Shown: in pieces, positions 7,880-12,204 of the stretch
Layout of the letters: the number at the start of each line of letters is the position of its first letter
Position numbering within the stretch: position 1 is the first letter of the stretch
NCBI GenBank assembly: GCA_035483795.1
Contig: DATHPP010000035.1
Coordinates: 1 to 12,204, forward strand
Direction: 5' to 3'
DNA length: 12,204 bases
Source: DASXMX01 sp035483795
Lineage (GTDB): Bacteria > Planctomycetota > Phycisphaerae > Tepidisphaerales > Tepidisphaeraceae
The notes under the pieces: generated by a model
The model's database searches: none
What the model saw: only the letters and a program-made list of their open reading frames with translations
Told to the model about the DNA's origin: nothing
Made by a program: the position numbers and the translations under genes

Positions 7880-9511
7880 ATGGCGGTCATGCCCTCCGAT
7901 TCACTTCGATCGCCGGACGAGCAGTTGGCCCGCGCGGCCGAGCGGTACCAGGCCGGGCGGCTCAACGAGTCCGAACAGGCATACCGCCGCATCCTGCGTG
8001 ATCATCCCGAACATGCCGAAGCGTTGCACGGCCTGGGCCTGATCGCCCTGCGCGCTGGCAAGGCGGAACTGGCGGCGGCCTACCTGGCCCAGGCGGTCGA
8101 GCTTTCCGGGCAGAGCTGCGGCTGGCGGTGTGACCTGGGGGAGGCCTGGATCAAGATCGGCGATTTTGCTCAGGCCGTGGCGTGTTTCCGGCGGGCGATC
8201 GCGCTGGATCCGGCAAGTCCGCGGTCCCACGCGGGCCTGGGGATCGCTTTGGTCCGCATGCAACGGTTCGCCGAGTCGATCGAGCCGCTGCAAAAGTCCA
8301 TCGACCTGGGTAACGGCCCGGCGGAGGTCTATCAGCACCTGGGCAAAGCGCTGCTGCAGCTCAACCGGTTTGGCGAGGCCGAAGCGGCGGCGCGAAAGGC
8401 GCTCCAGAGCGCTCCCCAGACCGCCGAAAACTGGCAGAACCTCGGCGAGGCCGTTGGCAATCAGCGGCGACTGGACGAGGCGATGGAATCTTTCGGCAAG
8501 GCGATCTTGCTCAAACCCGATTGGCCGCAGGCGCATTACGCGCTGGGGATCACGCTGGGGCGCGCGGGTCGAACGGACCGGGCCATCGAATCGCTGAAGA
8601 CGGCTCTGCGGCTGCGGCCGGCGTTTGGCGAGGCGATGTCCAATCTGGGCGCGATGCTCGTCGGCCAGCGCAAATTGGACGAGGGCATCCAGACCCTGCG
8701 CGACGCCGTGCGGCTGCGGCCGGGGCATCTGGACACGCACGTTGAACTCGCCCGCGCCCTGGAACTGGCCCACCGCAACCAGGAGGCGGCCGAGGTGTTC
8801 GCGGCCATTCTCAAGCTCTCGCCGGACAACCAGAACGTGATCTTTCACCTGGCCGCCTTGAACGGCAGCGGCGCCCCGCCGGCAGCGCCGCCGGCGCTGG
8901 TGGCGGCGCTGTTCAATCGTCATGCGGACACGTTCGACGCTCACCTCCTGGAACATCTGGAATACCGCGTACCCCTGCTGCTGGAGGCTGCCCTTGTGGA
9001 ATCGCAGGTGGGCACGGACCTGGACGTGCTGGATCTGGGCTGCGGAACCGGATTATGTGGACCGCTCTTACGCCCCATGGCGCGATCGCTTGCGGGGGTC
9101 GATCTGTCGGCGGCCATGCTTGAGAAGGCAAAGGAACGCGGCGTCTACGACCGTCTGGCGGTCGGCGAGGTGGTGGCGCGGCTTCGTGCCGAGTCGGCGG
9201 CTTACGACCTTCTGGTCGCGGGGGATGTGTTGTGCTACCTGGGCGATTTGTCCGAAACTCTCTGTGGCGCGGCGCGGGCCCTGCGGCCCGGGGGATACTT
9301 CGCATTTTCCGTTGAATTCAACGAGGGGCCCGGTTGGGTCCTTCGGCCCAGTCGCCGATACGCACACAGCCCGGATTACATTCGCCAGACGGCAGACGCG
9401 CACGGTCTTGATGTCATTCACCTGGCGATCGCGATGCTGCGAAGGGAGGCCGGAAAGGATTTGAGCGGGATCATCGCGGTCCTTCGCCGCCCGGCCGGTG
9501 CACAACCTTAA
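7880..9511 (+). CDS. TPR-repeat protein fused to a class I SAM-dependent methyltransferase
   Basis: The 543-residue protein has about nine tetratricopeptide repeats in 34-residue register (roughly residues 13-318), with the usual W/L-G-Y-A-F-A-P pattern such as ENWQNLGEAVGNQRRLDEAM. A methyltransferase domain follows at about 340-543. It shows motif I LDLGCGTGLCG (384-394), an acidic VDLS after strand 2 (407-410), LLVAGDVLCYLGDL (444-457) and the post-motif LRPGGYFAFS (468-477). TPR-methyltransferase fusions like this are a known family; the TPRs probably bind the protein substrate, which cannot be told from sequence. No signal peptide or membrane segment is seen, so it is probably cytoplasmic. 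ATG 7880 gives the longest form; ATG 7889 (Met4) is equally possible. Neither has a good Shine-Dalgarno sequence. TAGAAT at 7795-7800 and TAGACT at 7863-7868 are possible -10 boxes. No terminator directly follows the stop. Confidence 0.92.
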   Translation: MAVMPSDSLRSPDEQLARAAERYQAGRLNESEQAYRRILRDHPEHAEALHGLGLIALRAGKAELAAAYLAQAVELSGQSCGWRCDLGEAWIKIGDFAQAVACFRRAIALDPASPRSHAGLGIALVRMQRFAESIEPLQKSIDLGNGPAEVYQHLGKALLQLNRFGEAEAAARKALQSAPQTAENWQNLGEAVGNQRRLDEAMESFGKAILLKPDWPQAHYALGITLGRAGRTDRAIESLKTALRLRPAFGEAMSNLGAMLVGQRKLDEGIQTLRDAVRLRPGHLDTHVELARALELAHRNQEAAEVFAAILKLSPDNQNVIFHLAALNGSGAPPAAPPALVAALFNRHADTFDAHLLEHLEYRVPLLLEAALVESQVGTDLDVLDLGCGTGLCGPLLRPMARSLAGVDLSAAMLEKAKERGVYDRLAVGEVVARLRAESAAYDLLVAGDVLCYLGDLSETLCGAARALRPGGYFAFSVEFNEGPGWVLRPSRRYAHSPDYIRQTADAHGLDVIHLAIAMLRREAGKDLSGIIAVLRRPAGAQP

Positions 9512-9781
9512 GAGGAGCCTGCATTAAGCAAATTCCCCGAGAATTCGCTGAATTTAGACTAAACGAAATATAAATAGTCAACAGCCGGGAGGTGTCTTTT
9601 GCCGGCCTGAGCGGCTTTGCACAGAGTCCGCCGCGGAAACTTCACGTTGCACAAGACCGATGGGAGAGATCGTTTTCCGTGGTTACCGGTTCTGGCTCTA
9701 CACCATAGATCGGTTAGCGCATCGATGTTCCTTTGGGACGGCTCGCCCTGAGTTTTGAGAGGATTTCCGGCCAGAATTAAC

Positions 9782-9809
9782 TTGACAAATAAAATCACCG
9801 ATAGTGAAT
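9782..9809 (+). promoter_or_regulatory. Candidate sigma70-type promoter (TTGACA box)
   Basis: A perfect TTGACA lies at 9782-9787 in an AT-rich patch. The -10 at the right distance is poor: GTGAAT (9804-9809, 16-nt spacer) matches the consensus at three of six positions. Transcription would start near 9816, run through a small hairpin and reach the terminator at 9841-9870. No gene lies between, so the promoter call rests mainly on the -35 box and the arrangement. Confidence 0.3.
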
Positions 9810-9810
9810 T

Positions 9811-9826
9811 GGAAGCATAAGCTTCC
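9811..9826 (+). repeat. Perfect 6-bp inverted repeat with 4-nt loop
   Basis: The arms ggaagc and gcttcc flank the loop ataa. It sits directly after the candidate -10 position and 14 nt before the terminator stem, so it could be an operator over the transcription start or the first hairpin of a short RNA. The 6-bp palindrome gcatgc follows immediately at 9827-9832. Confidence 0.6.
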
Positions 9827-9870
9827 GCATGCGTTACTCCGCCCCCGGCAGGCATAGGCCGGGGGCTTTT
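9817..9870 (+). ncRNA. Candidate short untranslated RNA ending at an intrinsic terminator
   Basis: The boundaries are inferred from the TTGACA box upstream and the terminator at the 3' end, which would give an RNA of only about 55 nt. There is no plausible reading frame in it. The alternative is that the terminator ends a longer transcript, such as read-through from the TPR-methyltransferase gene 330 nt upstream, and no separate RNA exists. Confidence 0.25.
9841..9870 (+). terminator. Strong Rho-independent terminator
   Basis: A perfect 9-bp GC-rich stem, gcccccggc (9841-9849) with gccgggggc (9858-9866), encloses an 8-nt loop and is followed by tttt (9867-9870). The T-run is only on the + side, so it terminates rightward transcription. 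It may end the TPR-methyltransferase transcript after a 330-nt 3' UTR, or a short RNA starting near 9816. Confidence 0.8.
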
Positions 9871-10357
9871 CATTCGTTCGGCATCTCGTTGCCTCAGCGA
9901 ACTGCAACGCGACCGTAACCGACGAATCCGGCCGTGTCGAAACGCCCGGCTTCGTGAGCGATTATCGAAGTGGTTCCATGAGCAGGCGCCCAATCTGCCC
10001 CCGGCATACCGGCAGGTTCCTGCTCTGTCGGGCTTCCTTCGCCACGATCCCCAGCCGGGTCAGGATCCACCCGCCCCTCGAACGGTTGGATGACGCTTAT
10101 ATCAATCACCTCGTCCTCAACTACTTGGCTTTGTTGTCGGGAGGGCCGTTGGGTGGCGGGCGAACTTCGTCAAGCAAGACGCAGAGTCCTACAGTTTTTG
10201 CGCGCCCGGTCGCAGGATTTCCGCCCTTTTCGCGTCGTTTCCTGAATTGTCGAGGGACCGGGCGCGAGAGCGTGTCCTGGGTTTCTGGTTATTGACGGGA
10301 CAGTTTTTGCGGCTTCCGTTGACCGGAGGGGCATTCTGTTGTTGCAGTGGATGTGGC

Positions 10358-10504
10358 CTATCCCGCACGGAGAATGTGGACGAGGACGAAAACGGCAAAG
10401 CAGATCCCGCAGCCGATCAGCAGGCCCACGACGATTTGAAGAAGGATGCGATAACCCAATCGGCGGAGGCGTCGCCTCCGGTATTCCAGAGTGGGTTTCT
10501 TCAT
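10358..10504 (-). CDS. Small single-span membrane protein, 48 aa, unknown function
   Basis: The protein begins MKKPTLEYRRRRLRRLGYR, a strongly basic cytoplasmic segment, followed by one membrane helix (about residues 20-45, from ILLQIVVGLL to FVLVHIL) and a short RAG end. The positive-inside rule predicts the N-terminus in the cytoplasm. The ATG at 10504 overlaps the stop of the upstream minus-strand gene as ATGA. GAGG at 10513-10510 sits 5 nt before it, a good ribosome binding site that fixes this start over a longer in-frame form beginning at 10612. Third codon positions are GC-rich, as in true genes of this window. I do not recognise the family; it could be a small accessory subunit of a membrane complex. 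No downstream terminator was seen. Confidence 0.6.
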   Translation of the reverse strand: MKKPTLEYRRRRLRRLGYRILLQIVVGLLIGCGICFAVFVLVHILRAG

Positions 10505-10629
10505 CGACGCCTCGCCAATCCGATGACCAGTAAGACGATCAACGCCATAAACGCCAGAGCGCTGAGCGGCACCCACAAAGGCGGGTTTCGGGCATGAACC
10601 ACCCCAAAACATTCGGCGAGCTGGATCAT
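10501..10629 (-). CDS. Small single-span membrane protein, 42 aa, unknown function
   Basis: Starting at ATG 10629 the product is 42 residues: a short N-terminal part, NPPLWVPLSALAF leading into one membrane helix (about residues 18-39), and a basic LARRR end. The basic C-terminus suggests an N-out, C-in orientation, opposite to its partner. Its stop overlaps the partner's start by 4 nt (ATGA), which argues that both are real and translationally coupled. No Shine-Dalgarno is seen for ATG 10629; GCGGG abuts the ATG and TACAAT lies 6 nt upstream, so the transcript may be leaderless. A longer frame from 10725 adds 32 residues that look non-coding. I do not recognise the family. Confidence 0.5.
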   Translation of the reverse strand: MIQLAECFGVVHARNPPLWVPLSALAFMALIVLLVIGLARRR

Positions 10630-10635
10630 CCCGCT

Positions 10636-10641
10636 ATTGTA
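10636..10641 (-). promoter_or_regulatory. Candidate -10 box for the small membrane protein pair
   Basis: Read on the minus strand this is TACAAT, five of six matches to the -10 consensus, ending 6 nt before the ATG at 10629. I found no convincing -35 at the usual distance (minus strand CCCCTT). If used, transcription would begin at or very near the start codon. Confidence 0.3.
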
Positions 10642-10844
10642 CCGCCGAGTAGCGGATGAAGGGGCGGCAAGTGAACCACGCAATGTCAGGGGCGTCAGTT
10701 TTTTTGTTTTGCGTCCGAATCGCACTGGCGCAAGCCACAGTTGCCGCTACGCCGCGCCCACGCCCGTCTGCCCGACGGAAGCAATTATTCGCTTTTCCCC
10801 CGGATCAGCAAATAGACCGGGAACGTCGGGATGGACAGGCGCGA

Positions 10845-10872
10845 TCGACTTGGAAGGCTGAAGCGGTAGAAT
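10845..10872 (+). promoter_or_regulatory. Candidate promoter for the 111-aa protein gene
   Basis: TCGACT (10845-10850, four of six matches) and TAGAAT (10867-10872, five of six) are separated by 16 nt. The expected transcription start falls at about 10879-10880, on the ATG of the next gene, implying a leaderless mRNA if that start is right. The AAGAG before the alternative start at 10928 would instead give a 48-nt leader. Confidence 0.35.
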
Positions 10873-10879
10873 CGCCACG

Positions 10880-11215
10880 ATGTCCGAAGTGGACTACGAC
10901 AGGTTTGATCCACTACAAGAGCATCCCATGTCAGACCTCATCCTGTTCGACATCTCGGGAAACAAGTTGGCATCCATCGCCGATTTCGTTGAGAACGATC
11001 CTGGAGAGCAAGACGGCGTCAGATTTCAGGAGTGGTCACTAACGATTGAAGCCGCCGCAGCTCCCGAAGTCGGAACGCAATACATCGTGTTCGACAAAGA
11101 CCATAATGAGGTCGTCGCTCAGTTCGTGTGCATGGAGATGAAGCGGATGTTCCAGCCCGAGAATTCTGTCAAAGTCACGGGCAGGCGTTATTTTTCGTTC
11201 CTGCCCAAGCCGTAG
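10880..11215 (+). CDS. Small protein of unknown function (111 aa, or 95 aa from the second ATG)
   Basis: I do not recognise this protein. It is mildly acidic and looks beta-rich, with LILFDISGNKLASIADF early on, a central EWSLTIEAAA stretch, QYIVFDKDHNEVVAQFVCMEM and the ending RRYFSFLPKP. It has one Cys, no signal peptide and no membrane segment, so it is probably a cytoplasmic globular domain. Two starts are possible. ATG 10880 adds a polar acidic leader (SEVDYDRFDPLQEHP) and has no Shine-Dalgarno but a -10-like TAGAAT 7 nt upstream. ATG 10928 is preceded by AAGAG at a 6-nt spacing and begins where the hydrophobic pattern begins. Codon use is less GC-biased than in the two long genes, which could reflect low expression or acquisition. 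It stands alone; a weak terminator candidate follows about 40 nt after the stop. Confidence 0.65.
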   Translation: MSEVDYDRFDPLQEHPMSDLILFDISGNKLASIADFVENDPGEQDGVRFQEWSLTIEAAAAPEVGTQYIVFDKDHNEVVAQFVCMEMKRMFQPENSVKVTGRRYFSFLPKP

Positions 11216-11252
11216 ACCGCCTGCATAACAATGATCCGACGCGCACAATAAT

Positions 11253-11275
11253 CCGTGGCATTTACGGCATTTTTT
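11253..11275 (+). terminator. Weak terminator candidate after the 111-aa gene
   Basis: A 4-bp stem, ccgt (11253-11256) with acgg (11264-11267), is followed after two bases by six T (11270-11275). An outer pairing of gcacaa (11243-11248) with ttgtgc (11274-11279) is also possible. The stem is short for a terminator, so this is only suggestive. Confidence 0.3.
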
Positions 11276-11495
11276 GTGCAAAGCGCTGGCACTCCACCCC
11301 GAGGACCGCAAGCGCCGGTGGAGAAGCTCGCCGAGGAATCAGCGAAGATCAGCAGCGGAACGCCGCAGCCCGGACATCGCACGCCAAGGTGCGTCGGAAA
11401 CTGCTGGAGGCCAAGGACATCCACCTCGACCGGCTCCGCTGTTCCCTCCCGCCGCGACCGGGGCAGCGTTATCGGACTCACTATTGGTCAACCAC

Positions 11496-11524
11496 TGGAC
11501 GGGGACGTCGGTTGGCAGTATAGT
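11496..11524 (+). promoter_or_regulatory. Candidate glmS promoter
   Basis: TGGACG (11496-11501, four of six) and TATAGT (11519-11524, five of six) are spaced 17 nt apart. Transcription would start near 11531 and leave a leader of about 128 nt before glmS. A second pair, TTGGAC (11612-11617) with TATATC (11635-11640), is less likely because its start would fall inside the ribosome binding site. Confidence 0.3.
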
Positions 11525-11644
11525 GTTAGGCGCCATTTCACGCGATTCCGTTGCGATTCGCCAACTTGCTTGGAATGTCGGACGGAAGCTCTCATCCGTG
11601 TGGACGCATAATTGGACTCGCAGAGGTTTTGGGCTATATCGCTC

Positions 11645-11650
11645 GGGGAG
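11645..11650 (+). promoter_or_regulatory. Ribosome binding site of glmS
   Basis: GGGGAG ends 8 nt before the ATG at 11659. It favours that ATG over the out-of-frame ATG at 11655, 4 nt earlier. Confidence 0.7.
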
Positions 11651-11658
11651 AGTGATGC

Positions 11659-12204
11659 ATGTGTGGAATCCTTGCGTATGTCGGGCGGAAGATCGCGCAG
11701 CCGCTTTTGATCGAGGGACTCAAGCGGCTGGAATACCGCGGGTATGACTCGGCGGGGATCGCGGTGATCGACGAGCAGGGCGCGTTGCATGTCCGCCGGG
11801 CGGTGGGCCGGATCAGCGTGCTGGAAAGCACGCTGCACAACGGCAACTCGCTCCCCGAAGCCCACGTCGGCATGGCTCATACTCGTTGGGCGACGCACGG
11901 GGCGCCTACCGAGGCCAACGCGCATCCGCACGTCGACGACGCCGGGCGGATTGCACTGGTGCACAACGGGATCATCGAGAACTACGCGGCCCTGAAGCAG
12001 CTTCTGACCGACAAGGGCCACAAGTTTTCCAGCCAGACGGATACGGAAGTGCTGGCAGTGCTCATTGGGGATCTGTACGCGGATCTGAAATCGCGAAATC
12101 ACCTGGGCAACGGCTCGGTGCTCCAGCGGGCCGTGCAGGCGGCGCTACAGCAGGTCGAAGGGACGTACGGCATCGCGGTGGTTTGCAAGGATGAGCCGGA
12201 CACG
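11659..12204 (+). CDS. glmS: Glutamine--fructose-6-phosphate aminotransferase, N-terminal part (3' partial)
   Basis: The enzyme makes glucosamine-6-phosphate from fructose-6-phosphate and glutamine, the first committed step to UDP-GlcNAc for peptidoglycan and other envelope sugars. The 182 visible residues cover most of the glutaminase (class II amidotransferase) domain. The start MCGILAYVG places the nucleophile Cys2, which becomes the N-terminus after Met removal. LEYRGYDSAG (24-33), HTRWATHG (74-81), NAHPH (87-91), VHNGIIENY (101-109) and TDTE (127-130) carry the expected glutamine-binding and oxyanion-hole residues, including Arg76, Asn103, Gly104 and Asp128. The family is about 600 residues long, so the sugar isomerase domains lie beyond the window. 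The alternative PurF would show different sequence after the Cys. No glmU or glmM is visible upstream. Confidence 0.97.
   Translation, partial: MCGILAYVGRKIAQPLLIEGLKRLEYRGYDSAGIAVIDEQGALHVRRAVGRISVLESTLHNGNSLPEAHVGMAHTRWATHGAPTEANAHPHVDDAGRIALVHNGIIENYAALKQLLTDKGHKFSSQTDTEVLAVLIGDLYADLKSRNHLGNGSVLQRAVQAALQQVEGTYGIAVVCKDEPDT

Larger units (their letters stand above)
9512..10357. other. 846-nt region without a convincing gene; holds a terminator and possible small RNA
   Basis: Open frames here are short, have weaker third-position GC than the neighbouring genes, and give no recognisable protein. The first part (about 9520-9830) is noticeably richer in A and T than the surrounding genes. The recognisable content is a TTGACA box, an inverted repeat and an intrinsic terminator between 9782 and 9870 (listed separately). 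From 9871 to 10357 I see only a 12-bp direct repeat, acagtttttgcg, at 10191-10202 and 10300-10311, of unknown meaning. No tRNA, rRNA or known structured RNA was recognised. Confidence 0.6.
11216..11658. other. 443-nt region without a convincing gene, upstream of glmS
   Basis: Several overlapping short frames exist on both strands, but none looks like a protein I recognise and they shadow one another. One minus-strand frame (11481-11188) contains CPGCG, a single zinc-ribbon-like half-site, but has no supported start and runs into the neighbouring gene. The region contains the weak terminator candidate at 11253-11275 and a possible glmS promoter at 11496-11524. I see no glmS ribozyme. Confidence 0.55.

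Noticed and set aside
7901..8956. 351-codon antisense frame in the TPR-methyltransferase gene
   Set aside because: It is opposite a well-recognised TPR and methyltransferase reading frame and its translation resembles no protein.
7863..9566. 12-bp direct repeat tagactaaacga at 7863-7874 and 9555-9566, flanking the TPR-methyltransferase gene
   Set aside because: A few 12-mer pairs are expected by chance in 12 kb. There are no inverted ends, target-site features or mobility genes to support an inserted cassette.
9513..9571. Good ribosome-site-like AGAGGAG just after the TPR-methyltransferase stop
   Set aside because: No ATG, GTG or TTG follows at a usable distance; only an ATT-initiated 16-codon frame, too weak to call.
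9559..9993. 144-codon minus-strand frame
   Set aside because: It runs across the terminator hairpin, has no ribosome site and gives a basic low-complexity sequence with no recognisable domain.
9894..10109. 71-codon minus-strand frame with a GTG start and a GAGG 5 nt before it
   Set aside because: The start context is acceptable, but third-position GC is low for this genome and the translation has no fold-like pattern. It overlaps an equally poor frame on the + strand (9954-10295). It could be a decayed gene.
10464..10480. Perfect 8-bp palindrome cggaggcg/cgcctccg
   Set aside because: It lies inside the coding sequence for the Arg-rich segment of the 48-aa membrane protein and is explained by the Arg codons.
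10656..11042. 128-codon + frame whose early part looks like a signal peptide
   Set aside because: The second half overlaps the better-supported 10880-11215 gene in another frame and the composition is Arg/Ser/Pro shadow-like.
11188..11481. 97-codon minus-strand frame with a CPGCG motif
   Set aside because: Only one clear cysteine pair of a zinc ribbon, no ribosome site, and the end overlaps the 3' end of the gene on the opposite strand.
11520..11658. glmS ribozyme upstream of glmS
   Set aside because: Only a short taggcgcc-like match was seen, without the conserved ribozyme core or its expected pairing around the cleavage site.

Overview
The window looks like chromosomal DNA of a GC-rich bacterium, most likely a member of the Planctomycetota and perhaps class Phycisphaerae. 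The main clue is the end of the first gene. It has a two-repeat dockerin preceded by a conserved stretch (LDL..., RGYLANGY, GAWNG, AIGYAD) of a kind I associate with secreted proteins of Planctomycetota and Verrucomicrobiota. This is recognition from memory, not a database result.

Layout. Positions 1-7611 (+) hold the 3' part of a giant gene that is open at the left window edge. It encodes a secreted parallel beta-helix protein of at least 2536 residues, built from tandem beta-helix domains that each restart with an N-cap-like motif, and ending in a type I dockerin. A 288-bp segment occurs twice, almost identical, inside an older and more diverged duplication. A 268-nt gap with a perfect 18-bp tandem duplication follows. 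Positions 7880-9511 (+) encode a protein with about nine TPRs fused to a class I SAM-dependent methyltransferase. Positions 9512-10357 appear to lack genes but contain a clear intrinsic terminator (9841-9870). Just upstream of it are a perfect 6-bp inverted repeat and a TTGACA box, so a short untranslated RNA is possible. Two very small single-span membrane proteins lie on the minus strand at 10629-10358, with start and stop overlapping as ATGA. Positions 10880-11215 (+) encode a small protein I do not recognise. After 443 nt without a convincing gene, glmS begins at 11659 (+) and runs off the right edge.

How the genes relate. Nothing shows that these genes form one pathway. The giant protein is probably a surface or secreted carbohydrate-associated or adhesive protein. 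The TPR-methyltransferase is cytoplasmic with an unknown substrate. glmS supplies glucosamine-6-phosphate for cell envelope amino sugars. Three of the four genes with a visible start (TPR-methyltransferase, first small membrane protein, 111-aa protein) lack a clear Shine-Dalgarno sequence and have a -10-like hexamer just upstream of the ATG, which hints at short-leader or leaderless transcripts. glmS and the second small membrane protein have normal ribosome binding sites. I see no mobile element, CRISPR array, tRNA or rRNA.
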